DNA of 64,000 bases from positions 54,193,676-54,257,675 of the forward strand of contig CM049311.1 in assembly GCA_026874595.1 (NCBI GenBank), in the 5' to 3' direction. The translations under genes and the position numbers were made by a program. Positions 1-11,170 of the stretch are shown one piece after another (within the stretch, counting starts at the first letter, position 1; each line of letters begins with the position of its first letter). A model generated the notes under the pieces. The model saw only the letters and a program-made list of their open reading frames with translations, was not told where the DNA came from and did no database searches. Source of the DNA: Sipunculus nudus. Taxonomy: Eukaryota; Annelida; Sipuncula; Golfingiida; Sipunculidae.

Positions 1-420
1 TAATGACTGGACCTAGAATCTTCTGTCCTCACCTCCAGGGAAGCCCATAAAAGGTCTACATGGAAACCCGAAATAAGGTCCCTGTTACCCATATTCTGTG
101 AGCCATGGGGCTCTGAAGTACCCCCCAGAATAAAGATTTGGTCATATATTAACAGGGCAAAAATCATAATGACTGGACCTAGAATCTTCTGTCCTCACCT
201 CCAGGGAAGCCCATAAAAGGTCTACATGGAAACCCGAAATAATGTCCCTGTTACCCATATCCTTCATGCTCTGGGGCTCCGAAGTACTCCCCTGAATAAA
301 GATTTGGTCATCTGTTAACAGAGCACAAATTATAATGACTTGACCTAGAATCTCCTTTCTTGATATGCTGGGAGGCCCCTGAAAAGTCTCCTTGTGCACC
401 TGAAATTACATCTCTGTTAC
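1..420. repeat. 166-bp tandem repeat units, left array
   Basis: About two and a half units with a period of 166 bases: the block beginning TAATGACTGGACCTAGAATC at 1 recurs at 167 and in diverged form near 333. Each unit contains landmarks such as CTGTTACCCATATCCTTCAT and AACAGGGCACAAAT. Related units occur at 33480-33900, 36800-37200 and 37380-37600, where they form the body of a hairpin-ended dispersed repeat, so the array is probably the interior of one such element whose left end lies outside the window. Short open frames here recur identically in the next array and show no coding character. Confidence 0.85.
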
Positions 421-1400
421 CAAGGAGTTTACAGGGATGGAGTATCAAGTGAGAGTCTGGCCATGTCGGATGTTGCTGACGTGGGTCATAAAACTCGCTG
501 CTCAATGGCACACAGAGATGCCGCTGATAAGCCCGGCGCTAATTGATTCAGCGCGAGAGACCACCCTTCGGCGTGACTTCGGAACAGCTCGTTAGTTCCC
601 GGAGACCACCAATGTGAACTAACACGAAATTTATCTCCGGTAGTACTTAATATAAAAATTTAAACAATCATAAGTTTGAACACCATATTTCCATATGTGT
701 GGAAACGTGTGTGAAGGTTTCGTTGCTAATGACGCCTGAGCTATAGCTTGGCTGCGGTACATATGGGCGATAATACGAGAACAACGCCGTCAGTGACAGA
801 GCGGACAATGGCTCGCTGTTATCCATCAAAATGAAAGTCATCCGAGCATAAGCTAAAAATTTTTATTTTATCGTCGGAATACTATAATACATGGCCAATT
901 ATTAATATAAGTCAGAAGTGTGGGAACTGATGGAATTTTTTATAATTCCGAAGTTATTCAGGGAAAGTAAGGTTAACACTTACCAGTCGTCCGTCATGAA
1001 TCACGGCATAAGTTGATGTAGAGTGTCCGCATCTATCCAAAAATTGGTCAAGTGATTCCTCAACACGAGACCTCTCTAGATATATTTGTTGCGCATAATT
1101 CTTGACAAAACAAACCATTTGCGCATTCATAATTCCAGTCAATGTTATGCCAGTGATTTACTGCTCAGTTACTGGATATATCGCTCTCCGCTTCAGCGAG
1201 CTACAGCAGACCGCAGAAGTAACATCTAGCAGGCTCGCTTTATCAAAGGCCGTGCCGCTGCTGCGCCTGACACCGCGGCACAATAGGCGTACAATAGAGT
1301 TAATGGGCTTATCATGTCTTAATTGCAATTAGCGCACGACTGACACTCGCGATCTGGCAGGGCTTCTGACAGTTGTTACTCCAGTCCTGTAAACTCCTTG
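421..1400. mobile_element. Non-autonomous DNA transposon, copy 1 (15-bp TIR, 7-bp target duplication)
   Basis: The block begins CAAGGAGTTTACAGG and ends with the exact reverse complement CCTGTAAACTCCTTG, a perfect 15-bp terminal inverted repeat; a weaker inverted match continues inward. CTGTTAC lies directly outside both ends (414-420 and 1401-1407). Related uninterrupted units read CTGTTACCCATATCC, so this looks like a 7-bp target-site duplication. No transposase frame is present. The superfamily is uncertain: 7 bp does not fit the usual 8 bp of hAT or the TA of Tc1/mariner. Confidence 0.8.
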
Positions 1401-1739
1401 CTGTTACCCATATCCTTCATCCTATGCGGCTTTGAAATACCCCCCAGAATAAAGATTTGGTCATATATTAACAGGGCAAAAATCATTATGACTGGACCTA
1501 GAATCTTCTGTCCTCACCTCCAGGGAAGCCCATAAAAGGTCTACATGGAAACCCGAAATAATGTCCCTGTTACCCATATCCTTCATGCTCTGGGGCTCCG
1601 AAGTACTCCCCTGAATAAAGATTTGGTCATCTGTTAACAGAGCACAAATTATAATGACTTGACCTAGAATCTCCTTTCTTGATATGCTGGGAGGCCCCTG
1701 AAAAGTCTCCTTGTGCACCTGAAATTACATCTCTGTTAC
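1401..1739. repeat. 166-bp tandem repeat units, second array
   Basis: Almost identical to 82-420 at an offset of 1319 bases; the two copies of the short frame at 142-399 and 1461-1718 differ by one residue. This shows that unit plus transposon was duplicated together. Confidence 0.85.
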
Positions 1740-2634
1740 CAAGGAGTTTACAGGGATGGAGTATCAAGTGAGAGTCTGGCCATGTCGGATGTTGCTGACG
1801 GGGGTCATAAAACTCGCTGCTCAATGGCACACAGAGATGCCGCTGATAAGCCCGGCGCTAATTGATTCAGCGCGAGAGACCACCCTTCGGCGTGACTTCG
1901 GAACAGCTCGTTAGTTCCCGGAGACCACCAATGTGAACTAACGCGAAATTTATCTCCGGTAGTACTTAATATAAAAATTTAAACAATCATAAGTTTGAAC
2001 ACCATTTTCCATATGTGTGGAAACGTGTGTGAAGGTTTCGTTGCTAATGACGCCTGAGCTATAGCTTGGCTGCGGTACATATGGGCGATAATACGAGAAC
2101 AACGCCGTCAGTGACAGAGCGGACAATGGCTCGCTGTAATCCATCAAAATGAAAGTCATCCGAGCATAAGCTAAAAATTTTTATTTTATCGTCGGAATAC
2201 TATTATACATGGCCAATTATTAATATAAGTCAGAAGTGTGGGAACTGATGGAATTTTTTATAATTCCGAAGTTATTCAGGGAAAGTAAGGTTTACACTTA
2301 CCAGTCGTCCGTCATGAATCTGTTGCGCATAATTCTTGACAAAACAAACCATTTGCGCATTCATAATTCCAGTCAATGTTATGCCAGTGATTTACTGCTC
2401 AGTTACTGGATATATCGCTCTCCGCTTCAGCGAGCTACAGCAGACCGCAGAAGTAACATCTAGCAGGCTCGCTTTATCAAAGGCCGTGCCGCTGCTGCGC
2501 CTGACACCGCGGCACAATAGGCGTACAATAGAGTTAATGGGCTTATCATGTCTTAATTGCAATTAGCGCACGACTGACACTCGCGATCTGGCAGGGCTTC
2601 TGACAGTTGTTACTCCAGTCCTGTAAACTCCTTG
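1740..2634. mobile_element. Non-autonomous DNA transposon, copy 2 (85-bp internal deletion)
   Basis: Same 15-bp inverted termini as the copy at 421-1400 and the same CTGTTAC flanks (1733-1739 and 2635-2641). It is near-identical to copy 1 but lacks about 85 bases: copy 1 carries about 1001-1085 between GTCATGAATC and TGTTGCGCAT, and these two motifs abut in copy 2 near 2320. Identical surroundings show that the second copy arose by duplication of the segment, not by a second insertion. Confidence 0.8.
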
Positions 2635-2980
2635 CTGTTACCCATATCCTTCATCCTATGCGGCTTTGAAATACCCCCCAGAATAAACATTTGGATTTGT
2701 TAACAGGGCACAAATCATAATAACTGGACCTAGAATTTTATTTTTTGACATGCTGGGAGACCCCTGAAAAGTCATCTTGTAAACCTTGAAAATAGGTGTC
2801 TGTTACCCATATCCTTCATGCTACAGAGCTCCATAGTACCCCAATGAATATTGGATGATTTTATACAAAAGGTCAAGTTTGGAAAAAGTATTTCATTCAA
2901 ATTTGACATTCAGATGATAAAATTACTTTTGTCAATGTCTTCCTTGTCAGCTGAGCGTCATGACCCCTGGGTCACTTGTT
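2635..2980. repeat. Diverged 166-bp unit and 3' end of its host element
   Basis: A diverged unit (2635-2830) is followed by about 115 bases ending at 2946-2980 in the signature GTCAGCTGAGCGTCATGACC, CCTGGGTCACTTGTT. The same end motif closes dispersed repeats at 6500-6530, 8404-8436, 26214-26243, 31138-31169, 34159-34194 and 44314-44343. It marks the right end of a hairpin-ended element containing everything from 1. Confidence 0.7.
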
Positions 2981-3916
2981 AAGTTATTAGCATTAATGAA
3001 AAATCAATACCTTAAATTTTGTCCAACTTTGGCAATGGCACGTTTTTTCCCTGTAAGCACTGTTGATTTAATTTTCACAGCATATATACATAAGGATATA
3101 ATCTTTTGAAATCTGAAAATTTCAAAGTAATTGCTTGAAAAGAGTAGCTTTAATTCAGGTTTTCATACACCATGTCAAGTGTTGTTTACATCTAGCCGAC
3201 CTAGTAGTACAGCCTTCACTTGCATTATGTAACCCACCCCAGGCAGCTTGCCTTGGCTCAGCTTGGCCTCTACCAGCAGGCTTCCCCTCTGCCCTGCACC
3301 CCCCCCCCCCAGATGGTGCATTAACTAGATGAATGTTATTAAATTCCTATTTAATTTTATTCTTGGCTATGCTACATTTTAGATTTTGTATTGTAACACC
3401 AGGGTTACAATGATTAAAGTGCACATTTAATTGTGTCCACAAAGTGGTGTATTGCTATGAAAGTGTGGATGTTCATCAGATAAGTAATGCTTTACTTCAG
3501 AAGAGTAAAACTTCACCAGGTGTGAAATTGACTATTAATTCCAGTAATAAATTATAGCGGAGATAGTAATTAGCACGATTATATTTTTTGTCCCTCATTC
3601 AACCAACAGTGTATATACTTTATTTGAAAAGATGTTTTATTTTATCAAATTTACTGAATCTCTTTTTTATTTCGGTGAATAAAATTAAGCATGTACTGAA
3701 AACTCCAATGTGCAAAACTTTTTAATAGGGATTCAAGGAATAATCTTCTACATGCCATGTTGTGGCATTATTTTCTTTTAAATTCATTTTAAACATTTGA
3801 TTTAAAAATAATAAAATATATGTGTATGCATGATATGACCCAATATGAGCTACACTTTGGATATATAATGATTGCAACTTAGAATTCTAATATTTTAACT
3901 TATATTTTCAGTTTTT
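2981..3916. repeat. Outer host repeat, first visible fragment
   Basis: Closely similar to 16560-16905 and 29270-30180 (landmarks: ACACCATGTCAAGTGTTGTT, then a C-run before AGATGGTGCATTAACTAG). The repeat is interrupted at 3916 by the element 3917-6530 and resumes at 6531, as the uninterrupted copy at 30130-30230 shows. The open frame at 3135-3332 exists in three diverged repeat copies and is not a gene. Confidence 0.75.
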
Positions 3917-6530
3917 AGCTCAGCTGACTATAAGTCATCTGAGCTATAGTCGTGGTCCATTGTCCGTCGTCCGTCCGTCCGTCCGTCCGTAGATGTGGCA
4001 CGTTTTGAAACAGTAAGACCTAGGAATCCAAAATTCGGCATAATGTTAGATGTCCCCAAGATCTCCTACCAAGCCGAAAACTGGGTCTTTGCAACTTCGT
4101 TCCTTCGAGAAATTAAGGAAAAACCTCAATTTTTTATTAAAAACCTATTTTCACACTTCAGGACTGCCTAATATCAAAACCACTCATCTGTTTTTCCTCA
4201 TATTTACCATAAATATTCCTCTATATAGTTCCTATGTACATGCCAGAAATTATGTCTGTATTATTTAATTTAAAAAAATTATGGGCCCAAACATAATGCA
4301 TTTTGTAAAAAATCAGGAAAGATATTTGATCACTTAACACAAAAAATGTTAAAGCTATCGACCTTTTTTCCAGTAATATAACTTTAATTAATCAAAATTA
4401 AATTGTATACCCAAAATTAGATGAAAATCTTTTAAATTTTCTAAAATATTAATAAAAATAAAAAATTGGTACCTTAAATTTTGCCCAACTTTGACCATGG
4501 CACGTTTTTTTCCTGTAAGTACTGTGGATTTAATTTTCACAGCATGTTTTTGTTAGCATTTCAACTGTTAACACCAAAAATTTGAAACCAGTTGATCAAA
4601 AACTGTAGATTTTAAAAAGTTTTCAAGCACCATGTAACATATTGTTTACATCAAGCTAGTGTTATGCAGTTTGCAAGAGCTCAGCTCCCCAGTTTCAGCT
4701 CTTAGTTCCTTAAATTCGGCATACAGTTAGATGTCTCCAAAATCCCCTACCATGCCAAGAATTTGGTCACTAGGACTTAATACCTTCGAGATATTAATGG
4801 AAAACTTCATTTTTCCATTAAAAACCCATTGTTACACTTCAAGACTGCCTAATATCAAAACCACTGATCTGACTTTAATCATAAATAATATACATATTTT
4901 TCATTCTCTATGCACATGCCAGAATGATGTCAGTATTGCGTAATTGTTTTAAGTTATGGGCCCAAACATAATGCACTTTGTAAAAAATCAAGAAATATAT
5001 TTACTCCCTTAACAAGGGCATTGCTGAAGCTAGAGATTTTTTTGTCAGGGATGTAACATTATTTAATCAAGATTCAATTGAATACCCAAAATTAGTTCTG
5101 AATTTTTTTCAAATTTTATAAGTTATTAGTATAAATATAAAATTAGTACCTTAAATTTTGCCCAACTGTGACCATGGCACGTTTGTGTCCTGTGAGCACT
5201 GTTATTATAATTTTCATATCATGCACACATTAGGATTTCAGCTTTTTAGTTTAGAAAGCTGAAAGAAATTGGCCAAAAATTGTAGCTTTTATTAATGTTT
5301 TTTATGAGACCCTGTCAGACTTTGGCTCTCTCCAGCCCCTCTTGAGTCACCTGTATGTTGACCTTGTTGACCTTTCATCAAATTATGCACGCTTGAGGCG
5401 AGGCATACAGGAATCCAGGCAGCTTATGGCCAGCCACAGTTGATCCAGGTGTCCAACCCAACTCATCTAGTAGTTTTAACCAACAACATAACAATAAACA
5501 ATAAATTAATAAATTTTTATTGGTTTTTAATAACAAATTAAAGAAAAATAGAAAAGGAATTTGTTAGTTTATAATAACAGGAAATTAACTTGCAGTTACT
5601 GATGATATAAGAATCTTGTATCGATGGGTAGAATGTCACATATTCCAAATAACACCATGCAGTCACCTATGGCATTTTTCAGTTCAATTTTAATGATAAA
5701 GAAGTAAATCATATTATTCATTACTAATCATTAGGGATCATATGAAGGAAATTAATGATAGACAAAGATGCAGTTGATAATATTAATCTAGATTCCTACT
5801 GTGTCTAGTGTGTACATTGATGTGAAATTAGTCCAAAATGAATTTTTTACAGTTATTTTTTAATATAAATAAAAGCCATAAAACCAGGTACTTATGATCA
5901 TTATTTAAATGTGTGAATTTTGTATATTCTGGATTCTCAACATCATTGGTTGGTGAAACTGAATAAATACCAGACATTGTGCGAATACTTTGTAATTGTA
6001 TTTAAATACGAATATGATTATGTACTCCATTATAAAATTTCTTGCATAAAGAATAGGAATTCAGGTAAAAATGAAAGTATATGAATACTCGTGCAAATAC
6101 TTTCAAAATGTATTCATGAATGCATTCATGAATATATTCTTTAATATTATTTTAATAATCATATCAGTTATATTTCATTTAAAAAAATCATATGATTCTC
6201 TTAAGATTTTTTATAAAAATTATATTTGGGACAATATTTGTATTTTTTTTTAATAAATAGTTAAACTCTTATATTATATGTTCTGCTTATAAGTTATATG
6301 GCCAAGTCAAAATCTGTGTGACAATAGTACTCCATTTGTTAATAAAATAAATGAAATCAATCCTCTTCCCTGTCTCCAAAGGTACTATCAAAATCATACA
6401 TAAGCTAAACTACAACAACTCATAATACAGCTTATATTTATTACCACACAAAACCAGCATGTGCCTCATTTCTAAATAATATTTTTTTATCATATATAAC
6501 AGCTGAGCGTCGTGACCCATAGGTCCCTTG
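3917..6530. mobile_element. Hairpin-ended dispersed element, complete copy (2.6 kb)
   Basis: Starts with a hairpin at 3917-3945 (arms AGCTCAGCTGAC and GTCATCTGAGCT, loop TATAA, one mismatch). A GTCC/GTCCGTCC tract (3961-3990) and an AT-rich body without coding capacity follow. It ends with AGCTGAGCGTCGTGACC and then GGTCCCTTG. The closest relative is 41737-44343, similar along its whole length. A related uninterrupted site at 30165-30190 fixes the borders: the target was a T-run, and five T now lie on each side. I cannot name a known superfamily. Read in reverse, the hairpin would be followed by A residues, as at the 3' end of a retroposon. Confidence 0.8.
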
Positions 6531-7081
6531 TTTTTATTACAGATTTTAAAAAATTGTTAATAAAAAAATGAATCAGATAAAAACTATTAATGGAAAAAGT
6601 GGATATGCTAAAAAATAGGCTTATATATAAACTTAAATGCATTATTCCCTTGAAAGTGAAATAAAGGTATTAGTCCATTCTGTCCACTTGCCTGTCCATC
6701 TGTAAATTTTTCATATGCATCACATTATCTCAGAACTTTTACTGTTTTTCTTCATGACAGTCTTGTCAGAGTATTAGTTTGCAATCATATATTTAGAACT
6801 TTACTATAACCAAGTAGGAGGGCCCCTTTCGTCTTAGCTTCTCATATGCTTATATAAATGAAAATATTACAAAAGAATATTTTTCATATTTTGCATTTGC
6901 AAAAATTTCAAACTTAAGCTGAGCCAGACATGGTGTGAATACTTTGCAAATGTATTTGAATACGAATATGAATATTTACTCCATTATAAAATTTCTTGCA
7001 TAAGAATGGGAATTCAGGTAAAAATGAAAGTATTTGAATACTAGTGCAAATACTGTCAAAATGTATATGCATTCATTAATA
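6531..7081. repeat. Outer host repeat, second fragment
   Basis: Continues the sequence broken at 3916: 6545-6900 matches 30180-30525 closely. From about 6915 it matches the 3' part of the 2.6-kb element (compare 5960-6130). It is broken again at 7081 by the Helitron. Confidence 0.7.
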
Positions 7082-8025
7082 TCTAATACTTATAAAAGGA
7101 ATTCAGTTCACGTTTGTTCGCAATGTTCTCTAAAACCGCATTGTGTACAATATTGTGCCATACATCATTTTAAAGGTTATTATCCCCACATTGATATAGG
7201 TGATATGAAAATAAATAATTTGTAATATACATATAATTTTGAGTGATTTTTCCGTTTTTTTACCGAGCACAGCCGAACTGCCTTCGGCAATCACCGGAAT
7301 GCGTGCATCGTGGTCCCTTAACCTCTAACACTAAGGACTATTGTTCATATGAATAACGCTTGCTTTCAATGAGGGATTTGACCCACGTGCATGGTCAGTA
7401 AAAGAGAAAAGCACATGTTTCTCGCTTTATGAAATGGAGAGTTCAACCCATGGGGATTAATGACAAAACCTAATTCAAGGTCCCAATTTCAGGAACAAGG
7501 CTAGGGTGGTGTCGGCGGTTTCATTCCTTACAATTTGTCTGATACGATGAATAAAAGGTTGCGGTGGCTGAAAATGGGATACGGACCCACTGCATGGAGT
7601 CCCGCTGGGTCCGCTTCTGCTACTTACGATGTTTGCATATTTCTGTTTCCTTCTTCAGGAACAGTTTCCTTGCAACGTACATTTAATTAATCTTTCATGT
7701 GTTCCTCACATCAACCTATTCTTTATACGTCCAACGACAGAAACCAGTCAACTATCAACGAAACACTGTATGCCTCCACGTCTCATTCCGGTTCCCAATG
7801 TATGACCAGGTCTTCAAGGTAAACATACCAAGATATGATTTTTGCCATGAGCACAGCGCCACAAAATAACAGTAAAAAATCAGTTGTACAAATCCTATTC
7901 CGAGAGTATCCCACCAAAAATCTATATTTTCTTTTAACTTTTATAATAAAAAATGATTCAATATCTCAGTAAATATATCACCCAAACCGTGGTAAAAAGC
8001 CCGGTATACCGGGTTTATCAGCTAG
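7082..8025 (+). mobile_element. Non-autonomous Helitron (944 bp)
   Basis: The left end is TCTAATACTTATAAAAGG, the TC-start typical of Helitrons. The right end is CTAG at 8022-8025, preceded by a perfect 14-bp palindrome CCCGGTATACCGGG (8000-8013) eight bases upstream, matching the subterminal hairpin plus CTRR of the family. Insertion is between A (7081) and T (8026), the known Helitron target. The host sequence joins without duplication: ATTCATTAATA plus TTCTATAATATT matches uninterrupted copies near 19015 and 43940. No Rep/helicase frame is present, so movement must have depended on another element. Confidence 0.85.
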
Positions 8026-8436
8026 TATTCTATAATATTATTTTAATAATCATTTCAGTTATATTTTATTTTAAAAAATCATATGATTCTCTAATTATTT
8101 TTAATCAAAATTATATTTGGCACAATGTTTGTTATTAAATTTTAATAAATAGTTAAACTCTTATCTTATATTTGCTGCTTACAGTTAAATGGCTAAGTCA
8201 AAATCAGTATGACAATAGCACTCCATTTGTTAATAAATTTTTAATTTGCATTAATAATGCATTCGGTCTCTTCCCTGTCTCCACAGAAACTATCAAAATC
8301 ATACATAAGCTAAACACCAACAACTCATAATACAGCTTATATTTATTACCACACAAAACCAGCATGTGCCTCATTTCAAAATCATATTTTTTATCATATA
8401 TAACAGCTGAGCGCCGTGACCCATGGGTCCCTTGTT
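8026..8436. repeat. Outer host repeat, 3' end
   Basis: Matches 6145-6530 and 43965-44343 and ends with the shared signature AGCTGAGCGCCGTGACC and GGTCCCTTGTT. This closes the outer element of the nested cluster. Confidence 0.75.
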
Positions 8437-8855
8437 AAGAGAAGGTAATTTCACAAACGGACAGGCTCATGATACCTAGCTATCATTGGGAAGAACAGTC
8501 TTGGCACTATGCCAACTCCCTTGTGTCAGTATATAGCAAATGAAAGGAGTGAAAGAAGCTGTAAGTGAAAGAAACTTCAATTGATATATGAATATTTTAA
8601 TGTAAATATGTACCTCCAATACATAATTGCAAATGATTAGCTTTGAAATGTTGCTTAACTAGGGTATCTTTATTCCTCTTGCCCTAATGTTCATAAATAA
8701 AAATACAATAGTTTTTTCCAACACACTTGTGCCTACCAGAATATGCCATTAAAATGAGTGAATCATTGTCACCCAGCATAGATGATTTTATTCTGTGTGT
8801 TATATATTTCTCATTGGGTATTTAGATAGCTTAGTTGGTAGGCAGAATATCATTT
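8437..8855. other. No recognisable feature
   Basis: AT-rich sequence without repeat resemblance inside the window and without coding signal. It separates two repeat elements and could hold low-copy flanking DNA. Confidence 0.5.
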
Positions 8856-10920
8856 ATTGTATCGCCAGACATAGTCTGGAGATACTATGGTTTAGGCACG
8901 GTTGCGCCGCCGCCGCCGCAGAGATTTCTTTTGGACACAATAACTCAAAAAATATTTCAAGGATCTTTTTCAAACTTGACACATTTATAGATATAGGTGA
9001 GAGGACGAAGCCTATTTAAAATGGGGTCATGACCTCAATTAGAAGAGTGATCTTGACCTTGAATAGATCCATTTTTGGGGAAAATCACACAAATTCTTAA
9101 ATATCTCAAGAAATCTTTCATGGATTTATCCAAAAATCAAGTTGGACAAAGATCTTGGATAGTGATGTCATGTACTGGAAACTGGTGGTGCCACCTAGTA
9201 TCCTTTTCTTGTTTTTGTGCCGTTTAATACCCCCATCATTGCCACTTGACAGTACTTTTAGCATCACAAGTCAAAAACTGATTGACAGATTTCTTTTATA
9301 TTATGCATGTACATAGGTATGGGTTATGGGATGATGTATATTAAAATTGGGGTCATGACCTTTCCTTTGAGAGTGGCTTTGACTTTGAATATTACCATAT
9401 ATATGGTGAAAATCACATAAAATCATGAATATCTTAAAAGGGATGCATGGATTGGTCCAAAAATCAAGTTGACAGAAGATCTTGGATAGTTTTGTCTTTT
9501 GCAGAAGATAGGTGGCACCACCTGTTGTCCTTTTCTTGTTTTTTGCGCCTTTGAATACCCCATCATTGCCACTTGACAGTATATACTGTGAGCATTATAA
9601 GTCAAACAGTAATGGACAGATTTTTTTCATGTTATGTATGTATATAGATATGATTTATGGAATGAGGTATATTTAATTTTAAATTTAATTTTAAAATTTA
9701 ATTTTATTTAAATTATTTTTTTTAATTTAATTTTTTTTTTCAAATGTTGGATATTTTGGAATGCAGTTTATTGATTTGGGGTCATGACCGTGACTTTGAG
9801 AGTGACCTTGACCTTGAATATTCCCATATTTGGTGAAAAACATAAAATCATGAATATCTTAAAAAGGGTCACTTGACAGCACTGTGAGCATTATAAGTCA
9901 AAAACTAATGGACAGATTTCTTTTATATTATGCATATACATAGATTTGGATTATGGGATGAGATATATTTAAATTTGGGCCCTGACGTTGCATATGAGAG
10001 TGGACTTGACTTTAAATATTGCCATATATGGTAAAAATCACCAACAATCATGAAAATCTCCAGTGAACCTGGGGGATTGCTTCAGCTAGTGGTCTGCACA
10101 TGGTGTTGCATCATGTTTTGCCCAAACATCAGCAGTTCTGGGCCATGGTCAGATTCTATAAATAGATATGATGGTCAGTGATAAATGAATTAGTGCACTG
10201 GGTGTACCACAGAGTCACCACTGGATCATTTTCCTTTGAGAGTGGTCTTGACCTTTGGACGAAGACTATTTAAAATGGCTCATGAATGTTGCCTATATGG
10301 GACTTGACAGTATTGTCAGCATTATAAAATAAAAATTAAAAAGTTGTTGGATAGTGTTGTCATGTGCTGGAAACTAATTGGCAGATATCTTTCATATTAT
10401 GCATATAGATAGATATGGGTAATGTGATGAGTCATTTGCTGGGAACTGCATGGTGGCACCCCCTACTCTATTTTCTTGTTTTTCCACAATTTATGCTATT
10501 GATAAGGAACAAATGACAATTTTTATGACAATATAACAATTTATTACAAAGAACAAAATATGATGTGAAACAAAATATAACAGATATTATTATTTCATTC
10601 TCATTATCATATCTCTCCATCTCTCTGAAATCCTGTCTATCCATCTCTTTCTCTTTCTTTCTGCTTTACTCTATATTATTCTCAAACAAGTTACTCCAAA
10701 CATACATATACAACTCAATACATCATTAAATATATACTTCTATTTATACATAACCTTTTACATAACAATTGCCTTCACTTTAAATATCCCTATATTTTGT
10801 ACAAATGTTTCTCACATTCATTGCTAAAATACAAATACATCACATTATATCAACAAAATACCACAAAACCTCATTTGTCTGGCGATACTATGGCACCAGT
10901 GGTGCCAAGAAATGTCTAGT
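8856..10920. mobile_element. Hairpin-ended dispersed element, family B
   Basis: Opens with a hairpin at 8859-8885 (arms GTATCGCCAGAC and GTCTGGAGATAC, loop ATA) followed by ACTATGG and a CGCCGCCGCCGC run. The body is made of related blocks of roughly 250-450 bases with GGGGTCATGACC, GTGACCTTGACCTTGAATA and CACTTGACAGTA landmarks. It closes near 10872-10920 with GATACTATGG, a GGCACC/GGTGCC hairpin (loop AGT) and CTAGTT. A partial relative lies at about 24250-26078. The internal direct repetition explains the short recurring frames. It ends 52 bases before the first ABCB7 exon seen. Confidence 0.7.
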
Positions 10921-10972
10921 TTAATTCCTTGGATCAGCTGTTCTTGATTTGTTTCTGTTTTTATCACCACAG

Positions 10973-11170
10973 CTCAGGAGAAGATCACCGGGTAGCAGAG
11001 ACTGTTTCCACCCAGGAGCATCAAACCTCGCTCCCAATACAGTCCCTGCCAACAAAGAAGTCTCTGGTATCCAGATCCTCAAGACAATGTTGTCATATGT
11101 GTGGCCAAAAGACAACCCAAAGGTCAAGGTCAGAGTAGTCATTGCTGCGGGGTTACTCATTGGCTCAAAG
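10973..11170 (+). CDS. ABCB7: ABCB7 exon (first one visible): inter-domain N-terminal segment
   Basis: Acceptor TTTTTATCACCACAG and donor GTAAAG; 66 codons, phase 0 at both ends. The second half reads [18 protein letters not shown], matching the segment just before the first membrane helix in ABCB7 proteins. The first half is arginine- and proline-rich and not conserved, as expected near the end of the mitochondrial presequence. The open frame continues upstream into the intron; the acceptor was chosen because it has a pyrimidine tract. Confidence 0.9.

Noticed and set aside
3135-3332. Possible ABCB7 presequence exon
   Set aside because: The same sequence appears diverged at 16692-16895 and 29395-29575, so it is repeat DNA.
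4050-4268. Frames beginning [13 protein letters not shown] and relatives at 17055, 28177, 41874
   Set aside because: The same frame recurs in several copies of a dispersed repeat with frameshifts in others; there is no domain and no longer version.
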